A stretch of DNA of 64,000 nucleotides, taken from Litorivivens sp041624475. Its GTDB lineage: Bacteria; Pseudomonadota; Gammaproteobacteria; Pseudomonadales; Spongiibacteraceae. Positions 49,249 to 57,729 of this stretch are shown here, in pieces. Position 1 is the first letter of the stretch; each line of letters begins with the position of its first letter. The stretch lies in contig NZ_JBFJUX010000012.1 of assembly GCF_041624475.1 (NCBI RefSeq), positions 1 to 64,000 on the forward strand, given 5' to 3'. The notes under the pieces are model-generated. The model was not told the DNA's origin and made no database searches. It saw only the letters and a list, made by a program, of their open reading frames with translations. The position numbers and the translations under genes are program-made.

Positions 49249-50073
49249 GTGCTAAGTTACCAACACCAGTACCACGCGGGTAATCACGCCGATGTACTCA
49301 AGCATTGGCTGCTACTGGAGTGCCTCGCTCATCTGCAGAAGAAAGACAAACCCTTTGATTACATTGATACCCACGCCGGCGGTGGTCTTTACCGCCTGGA
49401 CTCCGAGGCCGCCCGGAAAACCGGCGAGGCCAGTGAGGGGGTATTAAAACTTCCCTGGGATAGCCTGCCTGAACTGCAAGATTACCGCGCCAGTGTTGCG
49501 GATGATCTCAACAGAAAATGCTATCCCGGATCACCCCTGCTGGTTAGCCGCCGCTTGAGGCCCGGTGACCGAGGCTGGTTTTTTGAGATGCATCCGGCAA
49601 CGGTCCGCGATCTTGAAAAGCACTGCGGCAAGCCGAAGAGCTGCCGCGTAAAGCGCGAAGACGGTTTTGCTGGCCTCACCGCGCTATTGCCGACCGCCAG
49701 CCGCCGTGCGCTGGTTTTGATAGACCCTTCCTACGAAGTCGAAAGTGACTACCGATCCGTGGTTAGCGCCGTGGCAGCCGCCTTAAAGAAAATGCCGCAA
49801 ACCCAGATTCTGCTCTGGTATCCGGTGGTCAGCCGTGAGCGCGTCAATACCCTGGAAAAAGACATCATAAAGGCCGGCCTGCGAAACAGCCACCTCTTCG
49901 AAATCAGTATCGACGATGATGCGGGGGAGGGCATGACGGCCTCAGGGCTGATTGCAATTAACCCGCCATGGACCACGCCCGAGCGTTTCAAATCGCTTGC
50001 TCCCGGATTATCGGCGGCAATGGCGCGCGACGGCAAGCCGCGCTGGCGCTACCAGGTGCTGGTGCCGGAATAA
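49249..50073 (+). CDS. rlmJ: 23S rRNA (adenine2030-N6)-methyltransferase RlmJ
   Basis: A 274-residue SAM-dependent enzyme that methylates A2030 of 23S rRNA. The start LSYQHQYHAGNHADVLKHWLL and DTHAGGGLYRL (SAM site) match RlmJ, and DPSYEVESDY is the catalytic motif (D-P-x-Y). The GTG at 49249 has AAGGGG upstream. It stands alone after the oxidoreductase operon. Confidence 0.95.
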   Translation: MLSYQHQYHAGNHADVLKHWLLLECLAHLQKKDKPFDYIDTHAGGGLYRLDSEAARKTGEASEGVLKLPWDSLPELQDYRASVADDLNRKCYPGSPLLVSRRLRPGDRGWFFEMHPATVRDLEKHCGKPKSCRVKREDGFAGLTALLPTASRRALVLIDPSYEVESDYRSVVSAVAAALKKMPQTQILLWYPVVSRERVNTLEKDIIKAGLRNSHLFEISIDDDAGEGMTASGLIAINPPWTTPERFKSLAPGLSAAMARDGKPRWRYQVLVPE

Positions 50074-50169
50074 GTCGACAATTGCAGTCGCATCCAAGTA
50101 TTCACTCACGACGTAAAAACGCTTCTAATGTGGTAGAACAAGCACATACGTTTTGCGGGAGAGAGTGTT

Positions 50170-51273
50170 GTGATCAAACCCCTTCGATTTCTGACCTGTC
50201 TGCTGGGCGCCGGGCTACTCAGTGCATGCGTTGTCGCGGAAACCGGCTACAAGATTGAAACCGTCACTGATCAAGTCCGCTCCCCCTGGGGAATAGATTG
50301 GCTGCCCTCGGGCGAAATGCTCATTACCGACAAAAAGGGCAAACTCTACCGCCTGAAGCCGGAGCGCTCCCTGCAGGCGATCAGCGGTCTGCCCGAGATT
50401 GATGTAAACGGGCAGGGTGGTTTGCTGGATGTGGCCGTGCATCCGGATTACGCAAACAATGGTTGGTTGTACCTGTCCTACTCCAGCCCGGCAGGCGAAG
50501 GCCGGGGGAGTAATACCGCTGTTATGCGGGCCCGACTTGAAGGCGCCGCCCTGGTGGATGCTCGCGTACTCTATAAGGCCTCACCGAACACGGGGCGCGG
50601 CCAGCACTACGGCAGCCGCATAGTGTTGGATGGCAAGGGCCACCTGTACTTTTCCATTGGCGACCGCGGTAATCGCGACGAAAACCCCCAGAGTCTGTCA
50701 CGCGACGGCGGCAAGATTTATCGACTCACTGACGATGGCAAGGTGCCGACGGATAACCCTTTCATTGACGAGAGTCAGGCATTGCCGGCGATCTATTCGC
50801 TGGGGCATCGCAACCCGCAGGGTATGGCGATGCATCCGGTCACCGGTGCAATCTGGCTGCATGAGCACGGTCCGCGAGGCGGCGATGAAGTCAATATTGT
50901 TAAGCCGGGCGCCAACTACGGCTGGCCGATATTGAGTTATGGCGTGAACTACAGCGGCACTGAATTTGCCGAAGGGCATACCCGGGAGGGCTATGAATCT
51001 CCCATACACTACTGGGTGCCCTCGATTGCCCCTTCGGGCATGGCCTTTGTCACCAGCGAACGCTATCCCGCCTGGAAGGGGCATTTACTGGTGGGCTCCC
51101 TCAAGTTTGGCTATATCGAACTGTGCCGCTTGCAGGGCAACAAGGTTGTGGCTACAGAAAAACTGTTTGAGGGAATCGGGCGAGTTCGCGACGTCAAACA
51201 GGGGCCGGATGGTTTGATTTATGTGGCGACGGAGAACAAAGGTATCGTGCGGTTGGTGCCCAGTGAAGGCTGA
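50170..51273 (+). CDS. PQQ-type glucose/sorbosone dehydrogenase-like lipoprotein
   Basis: A 367-residue periplasmic protein with six-bladed propeller layout. The signal peptide ends in a lipobox LLSAC (Cys near residue 20), so it is likely membrane-anchored. Motifs shared with YliI/Asd-type aldose sugar dehydrogenases are RSPWGIDWLPSGEMLITD, GQGGLLDVAVHPDY, LYFSIGDRGNRDE, RNPQGMAMHPVTGAIWLHEHGPRGGDEVN and NYGWPILSYG; the PQQ and calcium residues lie in these blocks. Substrate unknown. Confidence 0.9.
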   Translation: MIKPLRFLTCLLGAGLLSACVVAETGYKIETVTDQVRSPWGIDWLPSGEMLITDKKGKLYRLKPERSLQAISGLPEIDVNGQGGLLDVAVHPDYANNGWLYLSYSSPAGEGRGSNTAVMRARLEGAALVDARVLYKASPNTGRGQHYGSRIVLDGKGHLYFSIGDRGNRDENPQSLSRDGGKIYRLTDDGKVPTDNPFIDESQALPAIYSLGHRNPQGMAMHPVTGAIWLHEHGPRGGDEVNIVKPGANYGWPILSYGVNYSGTEFAEGHTREGYESPIHYWVPSIAPSGMAFVTSERYPAWKGHLLVGSLKFGYIELCRLQGNKVVATEKLFEGIGRVRDVKQGPDGLIYVATENKGIVRLVPSEG

Positions 51274-52944
51274 TCAGAAGGCGCTCTTGCCGGTTGCCAG
51301 AATCTGATAGCTGTCGATGCCGTGGCGTTCGCGCAGGGGTACGGCTATATCCAGATGCACCACTTTGTTTTTGCCGGCTTTGCTGGAGCTGAAACGCAAA
51401 CCGAAACCGATATTGGCGAGGTTGGTCGTATTGGCAGAGTTCGGTGTTTCGGTGTCGCGCGTTCGACCGATATCAACATAGGCTACGCCGCCTACCCGCA
51501 GCAAATTGAAGATATGCCAGTCGGTAAAGTGACGGCGCTCCACCGTAAACAGCCAGCGTTCGTTGCCGCGCTGCATATCGTTGGGGTAGCCGCGTAAATC
51601 GCCGCTACCGCCACTGGTAAGCTGTTCGTTCTGCTGAATGTGTCTGGCAATGTCTATTTTCAACCGCGCATACCAGCGGTTCCTGTCGTCAATAAAATGA
51701 AAGTAGCGATTTTCAAAGGTGAGAAAATTGCTTTCCGCGCGATCAATCCGGGTGTTGTAGCGCCCGGACAAGCTGCCGAAGAGTTGCATCAGATGGTGTT
51801 TGCCAACGCTTAATGTGTACTCATGGGCAATGGAATAGATTGCGGCGTCTTCGCTGCTGCCCCATCTGTTATTGGCATAACCCAGTCGGGTCGACCAGTA
51901 GGCGCCGAGTCGAATATCTTCCTGTCTGCCTATCTGGGCGATATTTGTGGTTGTCCAGAAGCGGTCTTCAATAGACTCCCACCCAACCCAGGGGTAGCGA
52001 AGCCTCTGGTCAGGTGGTGGCGCGGCGCCACTGGTAGACAGCGCAGCGTACTGGGTGGTGTTATCCGTGTAACCCACTGTCCAGCGCTGTGCGATATTTT
52101 CGACAATGCCGCGTGACCAACCCAGGTAGACTTCATTGAATTCTTCCCTTGTTTCAAAGGTATTGAGTGTTTCCTGAGCCGTTTCTATATCGTCGATACG
52201 CTGTTCGCGCAGGGTGTAAAGCCCATAGGCCCAGGGCGTATCCAGTGAGTAGAAGGGGCGGGCGAAATTAAACTCCTTCAGTTCACCGTCGGAGGTGTTG
52301 GCGTAGGTCAGGTCCAGCTCGGTGTGGTTGCCGAATAACTGATCGTGGCTGTAAGCAATGCTGTAGCCCGTGCGATCGTCATTCTTGAAACGACCGATAG
52401 CCAGCGACTGGCCGGTACCTAGCAGGTTGGATTCACTGATACCGACGTCGCTTTTGTTTTCGCCACCTGTGCGGGAGAATGATGCGGTTGGGTTCAGCGT
52501 CCAGATATCGCGCACCACCGCCAGTAATTCCAGCTGATCACCGCATATCCGTTCAGGTACGATCATCGCGTCGGAGACGTAGTCATTACGGCGGAGCAGG
52601 CGCTCGTTTTCCGTGAGTGCGCTGGGGTCCAGGGTCGAGCCCGGTTTCAAGGTAAGTTGACGCCGAACAGTGGCCGGTCGGGTATCGATATGGAGGGTAT
52701 TAATCAGCCGATAGAGCCGGTTGTTCTCTTTTGGGTCGCGCTCGTTGAAGATCGGCAATACCACCGGTTCAATGCGACTGATTTGCAGCCCTTTGTAGGC
52801 CTCAAAATCGATGGCCTCGCGGGTATCCACAAATTTAAACAGGCGCGGGTCATTCCGCTCGTAAAAGGTTTGGCATTCTGATTCAGCGCGAGCGCAGCCC
52901 GCTGCTGCGATCAACAATAAAGGCACGAGCCTGAGTATAGCCAT
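51274..52944 (-). CDS. outer-membrane beta-barrel protein with POTRA-like N-terminal part
   Basis: A 556-residue protein with a signal peptide (about 1-20). Residues 50-165 look like POTRA domains (KGLQISRIEPVVLPIFNERD; LTLKPGSTLDPSALTENERLLR, YVSDAMI). From about 170 the sequence is repeated amphipathic beta strands ending near the C-terminus, as in BamA/TamA-like surface antigens. Function is unknown. It is convergent with the dehydrogenase gene, both ending at 51273-51274. Confidence 0.8.
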   Translation of the reverse strand: MAILRLVPLLLIAAAGCARAESECQTFYERNDPRLFKFVDTREAIDFEAYKGLQISRIEPVVLPIFNERDPKENNRLYRLINTLHIDTRPATVRRQLTLKPGSTLDPSALTENERLLRRNDYVSDAMIVPERICGDQLELLAVVRDIWTLNPTASFSRTGGENKSDVGISESNLLGTGQSLAIGRFKNDDRTGYSIAYSHDQLFGNHTELDLTYANTSDGELKEFNFARPFYSLDTPWAYGLYTLREQRIDDIETAQETLNTFETREEFNEVYLGWSRGIVENIAQRWTVGYTDNTTQYAALSTSGAAPPPDQRLRYPWVGWESIEDRFWTTTNIAQIGRQEDIRLGAYWSTRLGYANNRWGSSEDAAIYSIAHEYTLSVGKHHLMQLFGSLSGRYNTRIDRAESNFLTFENRYFHFIDDRNRWYARLKIDIARHIQQNEQLTSGGSGDLRGYPNDMQRGNERWLFTVERRHFTDWHIFNLLRVGGVAYVDIGRTRDTETPNSANTTNLANIGFGLRFSSSKAGKNKVVHLDIAVPLRERHGIDSYQILATGKSAF

Positions 52945-53247
52945 ACACCGAATTTGTCCCTGGCACCTGCTCCTATAATTGTTAGCCTACGAAGAGGGCC
53001 GGCGGTGAGCAACGAAAAGGGGAATTGTGGGCAAAACAGAGCAGGCGGAATGGGGAGAGGCTAGGAACTGCCCGGCTGTGCTTTTTTCATCCGCACCCCA
53101 AATTGAACAGATAAAGCTTCGAGCACGAGATACCAAGCCAGTGTGCCTGCGCTGCTGCGCTAAGTGGTTAAATCGGTAAGTAAAAGTCACAATGGAGCTA
53201 AAGTAACAATTATGTAAATATGGGGTAATTGTCGACAAGGAGCGGGT
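52945..53247. other. intergenic region between divergent genes
   Basis: About 303 nt containing no convincing gene. It must hold the promoters of the barrel gene (minus) and the glycosyltransferase gene (plus). The last 80 nt before the glycosyltransferase are AT-rich (AAAGTAACAATTATGTAAATATGG); no consensus -35/-10 pair stood out. Confidence 0.4.
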
Positions 53248-54621
53248 ATGACCGTTGTTAACAATAACAGCAGCGGCCCCGTTACGACTACACACGGAGG
53301 TCGCAAACGCTACATTACCGTTGCTGCACGGCTTGCACTCATGCTGAGCTTTGCAGCAATTTGGATGAGTGGCAGCCTTTATCTCGCCATGCCGTGGATC
53401 GATGCGCTTGCGGTTGATATTGGGCACATTGCAGCGTGGTTTGTGGTCGCGGGTATCGCGCTGATCCCCGGGTATGTCAATGCCTTCCTAGTCGCCGGTC
53501 TGTTATTCGACTGGCGCCCACGATTCCAGCCGCTGGAACAAGCGCCTGGTTTGAGTGTACTGATTGCCGCTTATAACGAAGAAAATTCGATTAACGGTAC
53601 GCTTACCTCTATCTTCCGGCAGAACTACCCGGGGTCACTCCAGATTATCGTTATCAACGATGGTTCCAGAGATCGCACCGCCGACGTAGTCAGAGAGTTC
53701 CAGACATCAATCCAGCAACTGCAAGCTGGTTACACATTAGAGCTGATTGACTGCGACACCAATCAGGGCAAGGCTGCAGCTCTCAATCGTGGCCTTAAAC
53801 AGGCGCATTTTAGTCTTGTGGCCACGATCGATGCGGACTCCATGCTGTACGGTGATGCCTTGCTCAATATCGTCACCAATCATCTGCGAAGCCCTAGTCA
53901 CACTGCCGCTACTGCAGGTTGTGTGCTCGTCAGAAATTCCCGTAAAAATCTGCTTTCGAAATTGCAGGAGTGGGACTACTTTCTCGGAATCTCTGTTGTT
54001 AAACGCATTCAATCCCTGCTGCAGGGTACGCTGGTCGCCCAGGGCGCATTTTCCGTCTACAACAAACCCGTACTAGAGTCCGTGGGTGGTTGGCGGGATA
54101 CGGTTGGCGAGGATATTGTGCTTACCTGGAGCATCATCGAAAAAGGACACAGAGTTGGTTTTGCTGAAAATGCGTTTGCTTTTACCAACGTACCGGAAAA
54201 TTATCGGGCGTTTTACAATCAGCGCAAACGATGGTCACGTGGCCTGATAGAGGCCTTCAAGCGTTTTCCGCGAGTGCTTTTTCACCTGCGCCTCAACACA
54301 CCGTTTGTCTGGCTGAATCTCCTGTTCCCCTACCTGGATTGTATTTACCTTTTCGTTTTTCTGCCCGGGGTGTTCGCTGCAATCTTCTTCCAGTACTACG
54401 CGGTCGCCAGTATTGTCACGTTGCTTCTGCTTCCACTGATCCTGATTCTGAACCTGCTCATGTATCTGAAGCAGGTGGCCGTCTTCAACCAGTACGGGCT
54501 CAAAGTGCGTCGCAACATTCTGGGTGCCGTGCTCTTCATGCTCGGATACCAGGCCATACTGGCGCCGGCTTGTGTGGTCGGGTATGCCTCCGAACTGTTT
54601 AATACGAGGAAAAGCTGGTGA
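53248..54621 (+). CDS. membrane family 2 glycosyltransferase (PgaC/BcsA-like)
   Basis: A 457-residue inner-membrane polysaccharide synthase-like enzyme. Helices at about 27-48 and 62-87 precede the GT2 core (SVLIAAYNEEN; VINDGSRDRT; DADSM; GED in TVGED; and QRKRW near residue 330, i.e. the D, D, D and Q-x-x-RW motifs), and at least three helices follow (about 350-450). This is the layout of poly-N-acetylglucosamine or hyaluronan-type synthases that join polymerisation to export. AAGGAG upstream of the ATG. The next gene overlaps by 4 nt. Confidence 0.9.
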   Translation: MTVVNNNSSGPVTTTHGGRKRYITVAARLALMLSFAAIWMSGSLYLAMPWIDALAVDIGHIAAWFVVAGIALIPGYVNAFLVAGLLFDWRPRFQPLEQAPGLSVLIAAYNEENSINGTLTSIFRQNYPGSLQIIVINDGSRDRTADVVREFQTSIQQLQAGYTLELIDCDTNQGKAAALNRGLKQAHFSLVATIDADSMLYGDALLNIVTNHLRSPSHTAATAGCVLVRNSRKNLLSKLQEWDYFLGISVVKRIQSLLQGTLVAQGAFSVYNKPVLESVGGWRDTVGEDIVLTWSIIEKGHRVGFAENAFAFTNVPENYRAFYNQRKRWSRGLIEAFKRFPRVLFHLRLNTPFVWLNLLFPYLDCIYLFVFLPGVFAAIFFQYYAVASIVTLLLLPLILILNLLMYLKQVAVFNQYGLKVRRNILGAVLFMLGYQAILAPACVVGYASELFNTRKSW

Positions 54622-55553
54622 ATCGGTATAGCGCAGGCCTGTTTCTTTGCGTCGCAGTGATAGTTTCTCCGGCCTCTGTCGCTCGTGAAAGAGTGACTAT
54701 TGATGCAAACATCGCTCGGGATTCAGATCACGCAAAACACGACGGCTACTACCTGAAGTACCGCTACGACACGGGTACACGCCAGAGTCCGAGCTATTGG
54801 GGTTTTGGCGGTGGCATGAGAGAGGTCAGAGATCGTCGGGGTGAATCGAGCTACCATGCGGTCACTGCCGAGATGGAAAAGCCTCTCAATAAGACCATTG
54901 CCCTGCGGGCACAGGCCGCCAAACTGATTGACACTCGCTGGTCTCCCTGGACCGGCAGCTCCGCGCTGGTGATTAAACCGAATGACCGAAGCTACAACGA
55001 AGTGTTTGCTGAACGGGATATCGTAGACACAACACGAGCCATTGAACAAAAGCTGACGGTAGAAACCTACGGCCTGTCGTCAGACTATCGATTGCACCCG
55101 GAATGGACAGTGGTTGGCGCCTACTTTCGCCAGGATTTCAGCGACCGCAACGAGCGCACCGGCAAGGTAGCTCGACTACTCTGGGAAATAAGCCCCTTAC
55201 CTTGGCTGATTGCCGAGTTAAATTACAAAGAGCTCGATGCCGACTTCAACGGTGATGGCTATTTCAGCCCGGACGAGCTTACTGAATCACTTGCGCTGGT
55301 GACCTTTCGCGGTACGATTTTCAAGGAAAGCCACGCTCTACAACTGAAGGTTGGTGGCGGCGAACAGACCATCAATCGCGAATTCTCACAAGACCTTTAT
55401 CTTGTCGAATTCAAGGCGCGAGGATGGTTTACCGACAGTGTTGGCCACGAATTTACCCTTGGCTGCAAAAACACTGGTGACGTAAGTTTCGCCGCCCAGG
55501 CCGACGATTACCGGTATTGTTATTCCAGGCTGCAGCTTCACCGCGTTTGGTAG
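54618..55553 (+). CDS. probable outer-membrane beta-barrel protein with an EF-hand loop
   Basis: A 311-residue protein with a signal peptide (about 1-22) and alternating beta-strand sequence ending in an aromatic residue (HRVW), as in outer-membrane barrels. Residues 209-220 (DFNGDGYFSPDE) are a perfect EF-hand calcium loop between strands. It begins with GTG at 54618, overlapping the glycosyltransferase stop (GTGA), so the two proteins are made together. It could export the polymer made by its neighbour or hold it at the surface; that role is inferred. Confidence 0.8.
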   Translation: MNRYSAGLFLCVAVIVSPASVARERVTIDANIARDSDHAKHDGYYLKYRYDTGTRQSPSYWGFGGGMREVRDRRGESSYHAVTAEMEKPLNKTIALRAQAAKLIDTRWSPWTGSSALVIKPNDRSYNEVFAERDIVDTTRAIEQKLTVETYGLSSDYRLHPEWTVVGAYFRQDFSDRNERTGKVARLLWEISPLPWLIAELNYKELDADFNGDGYFSPDELTESLALVTFRGTIFKESHALQLKVGGGEQTINREFSQDLYLVEFKARGWFTDSVGHEFTLGCKNTGDVSFAAQADDYRYCYSRLQLHRVW

Positions 55554-55585
55554 AGAACGCTTTATCATTGACGGGAGCTAGACAT

Positions 55586-55618
55586 AAAAAAGGCCAATCG
55601 TTTCCGATTGGCCTTTTT
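55586..55618. terminator. bidirectional rho-independent terminator
   Basis: GGCCAATCG (55592-55600) and CGATTGGCC (55605-55613) form a 9-bp stem around TTTC. It is flanked by A6 on the left and T5 on the right, so it ends both the barrel gene (plus) and ssrA (minus). Confidence 0.92.
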
Positions 55619-55621
55619 GTC

Positions 55622-55979
55622 TGGTGGAGCCGGGGGGATTTGAACCCCCGTCCGCCAGCACTCTGCCGAGAGCTCTACATGCTTAGTTTCCGTTTATTGA
55701 TTTAGCCGCTCACAGCCCAACGGTCAGGACGTGATTGGCGAGCCTGCTTAGAGTTTAACAGCGCCGTGACAGGCACACTTTGCTGCGATCCCATTCTGTA
55801 TGACAGTCAGTAGCGCGGTATGGGCACCTTGCTAATGACCGCTAACGGGGTTTATGCCGCTAGAGCGTAGTTGTCGTCGTTGGCAACTATAAGATTACAG
55901 CTTTTGATTAACGTGATTCGCTGCCATCACGGCATGCACTCTTCGGTTTTGTCACCGGCGTCGAATCCAAATCGGCCCC
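55622..55979 (-). ncRNA. ssrA: transfer-messenger RNA
   Basis: On the minus strand a 358-nt tmRNA begins GGGGCCGATTTGGATTCGAC and ends GGCTCCACCA, with the tRNA-like T arm (CGGGGGTTCAAATCCCCCC) next to the end; the first bases pair with the last (acceptor stem). The tag frame (55884 down to 55852) encodes ANDDNYALAA and a stop, the tag that I know from pseudomonads. It rescues stalled ribosomes together with SmpB, whose gene lies about 5 kb away. Confidence 0.97.
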
Positions 55980-55996
55980 AAAACCTGTACCCCCGC

Positions 55997-56025
55997 ATTG
56001 TAACGGACTGGGTCCGTTGCGTCAT
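55997..56025 (-). promoter_or_regulatory. candidate sigma70 promoter of ssrA
   Basis: On the minus strand ATGACG (56020-56025) and TACAAT (55997-56002) are 17 nt apart, with initiation predicted near 55990, about 11 nt before the mature tmRNA. The spacer holds a perfect 7-bp inverted repeat (56002-56018). Confidence 0.6.
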
Positions 56026-56027
56026 GC

Positions 56028-57641
56028 TTAGTTTGCGGGCGCTACGTTGAGTTGGACGCCTGCGAGGGCAATGAGTTCCTGCTCTTCTTCCAGATCTGCG
56101 CGGGTCAGGGGGTTTTCGTCCAGCCAGCGTTGGGGTGCCGACAGGGTGATGGCTTTTTTGCCGGCGGCAAAAACCTGCACCTCGGCCGGTATGCTGCGGC
56201 TCTGGCGGCGGCGGTGGAGGATACAGGCCAGGCGGAACAGGGCGACCAGCAACCAGTCCGGGCGAAAGCTTGCGGGTACCTCGCTGGTTTTAGGCTTGCG
56301 CCGGTGGTTCAGTACCAGAAAAGCCAGGCGGGCCTGTTCCTGGCGTGAGAAGCCCGGCATGTCTGCATTGTTGAGTATATAGGCGCCGTGTTTGTGATAC
56401 CCGCCGTGGGCTATCGCGAGGCCGATTTCATGCAGCGCCGAGGCCCAGCGCAGCAGGTATTCCGCTTCGTGAGGATCGGTTTTCAGGTCTGTTTTGATCT
56501 CGGGCAGCCAGCGCAGGGCCAGCTTACAGACTCGTTGGGCCTGAGCGGTATCAACATGGTACTGACCGACCATGTGGTTGATGGTGCTTTCACGGGTGTC
56601 GTGGTGGTGCAGGCGCCCGGCCAGATCGTGAATGATGCCTTCGCGGATGGCGTACTCCGAGGTCTGCATCTGGTCTATGTCGAGCTCATCAAACAATGCC
56701 AGCAGAATGGCCAAACCGCCCGGCAGCACGCTCTGGCGCTCGCTGCTGAGACCTTTGATATCCACCTCGTCGCAGCGTTTGAAGTTCAGTAGAGCGTCGC
56801 GCAGTTTTAGCAGGCTTTTGGCAGTTATCGCGCTGCTTTCGCTGAAGCCGTTGTCGCGCACAATACGGCCAATGGTGCGAATGGAGCCGGAAGCGCCTAC
56901 CGCTTCATCCCACTGGCCACGAAAGGCCTCTATGTAGGGGGAGAGTTCCCGCGCTGCGGCGTTGCGGGCCTTGCGGAAGCACGATTCGCTGAGTTTGCCG
57001 TCGGGGAAATAGCGCCGGCTGAAGCTGACACAGCCCATGTCCAGGCTTTCCATAAGTTTGGGCTTTTGCGCACCGATAACCACTTCGGTCGAGCCGCCGC
57101 CGATGTCCACCACCAGTCGCCGCGAGCCACCGGGCGAAAAGTCGTTGGCGACCCCGAGGTAGATAAGTCGGGCTTCTTCTGTGCCGGAAATGATATTTAT
57201 GGGGGCAGGCAGAATGCGCTCAGCCTGTTCAATAAAACTGTTGGCATTGGAAGCTGTGCGCAGGGTGTTGGTGCCTACTATGCGGATATGGTCGGCGGGC
57301 ACACCCTGCAGGCGCTCAGCCATTTTGCTGAGGCTGTCCAGGGCGCGGTTGATGGCTTCGTCGGACAGGGTGTTGTTCGCGTCCAGCCCGGCGGCGAAGC
57401 GCACCATATCTTTCTGGGTGTCGATAACGATGAGTTTATGCTGTTCGAAACGGGCAATAAGCAGGTGAAAGCTGTTGGAGCCCAGGTCGAGGGCGGCGTA
57501 AACTTCGGGTATGTCGTCAGACGGCATGAGGATCGGTAGGCTCCGGTTCAGCGGGGCGATTTTAGGGTTGATCGGCAGTGTAACGACAGCTCTGGCGGAT
57601 TGCGATTGTTTCGACGGCAATATGTCGCAGATCTCCGTCAT
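56028..57641 (-). CDS. ppx: exopolyphosphatase Ppx
   Basis: A 537-residue Ppx/GppA family phosphatase that removes terminal phosphate from polyphosphate (or pppGpp). It has the ASKHA core: ALDLGSNSFHLLIARF, GTEEARLIYLG, and VDIGGGSTEVVIG, plus the C-terminal HD-like half (HEIGLAIAHGGYHKHG). The ATG at 57641 is chosen for its AAGG 7 nt upstream; the next ATG (57527) starts nearer to the family N-terminus but has no good ribosome site. It is divergent from ppk. Confidence 0.94.
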   Translation of the reverse strand: MTEICDILPSKQSQSARAVVTLPINPKIAPLNRSLPILMPSDDIPEVYAALDLGSNSFHLLIARFEQHKLIVIDTQKDMVRFAAGLDANNTLSDEAINRALDSLSKMAERLQGVPADHIRIVGTNTLRTASNANSFIEQAERILPAPINIISGTEEARLIYLGVANDFSPGGSRRLVVDIGGGSTEVVIGAQKPKLMESLDMGCVSFSRRYFPDGKLSESCFRKARNAAARELSPYIEAFRGQWDEAVGASGSIRTIGRIVRDNGFSESSAITAKSLLKLRDALLNFKRCDEVDIKGLSSERQSVLPGGLAILLALFDELDIDQMQTSEYAIREGIIHDLAGRLHHHDTRESTINHMVGQYHVDTAQAQRVCKLALRWLPEIKTDLKTDPHEAEYLLRWASALHEIGLAIAHGGYHKHGAYILNNADMPGFSRQEQARLAFLVLNHRRKPKTSEVPASFRPDWLLVALFRLACILHRRRQSRSIPAEVQVFAAGKKAITLSAPQRWLDENPLTRADLEEEQELIALAGVQLNVAPAN

Positions 57642-57654
57642 GGCTTAACCTTTT

Positions 57655-57672
57655 CTGTCATAAAGTAGTCAT
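57655..57672 (+). promoter_or_regulatory. Pho box between ppx and ppk
   Basis: CTGTCAT (57655-57661), 4 nt, then TAGTCAT (57666-57672), i.e. two direct 7-nt PhoB half-sites with standard spacing. It lies in the ppx/ppk gap, 14 nt upstream of ppx and 58 nt upstream of ppk. Confidence 0.75.
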
Positions 57673-57677
57673 ATATC

Positions 57678-57686
57678 TGCTATAGG
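57678..57686 (+). promoter_or_regulatory. candidate extended -10 of ppk
   Basis: TGCTATAGG (TG at 57678-57679, TATAGG at 57681-57686) follows the Pho box by 8 nt. A PhoB dimer would stand in place of a -35 here. Confidence 0.5.
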
Positions 57687-57729
57687 CTGGCATGTGCCTA
57701 ACGCTTTTTTTTTGCCAATGGAGTGCTGA

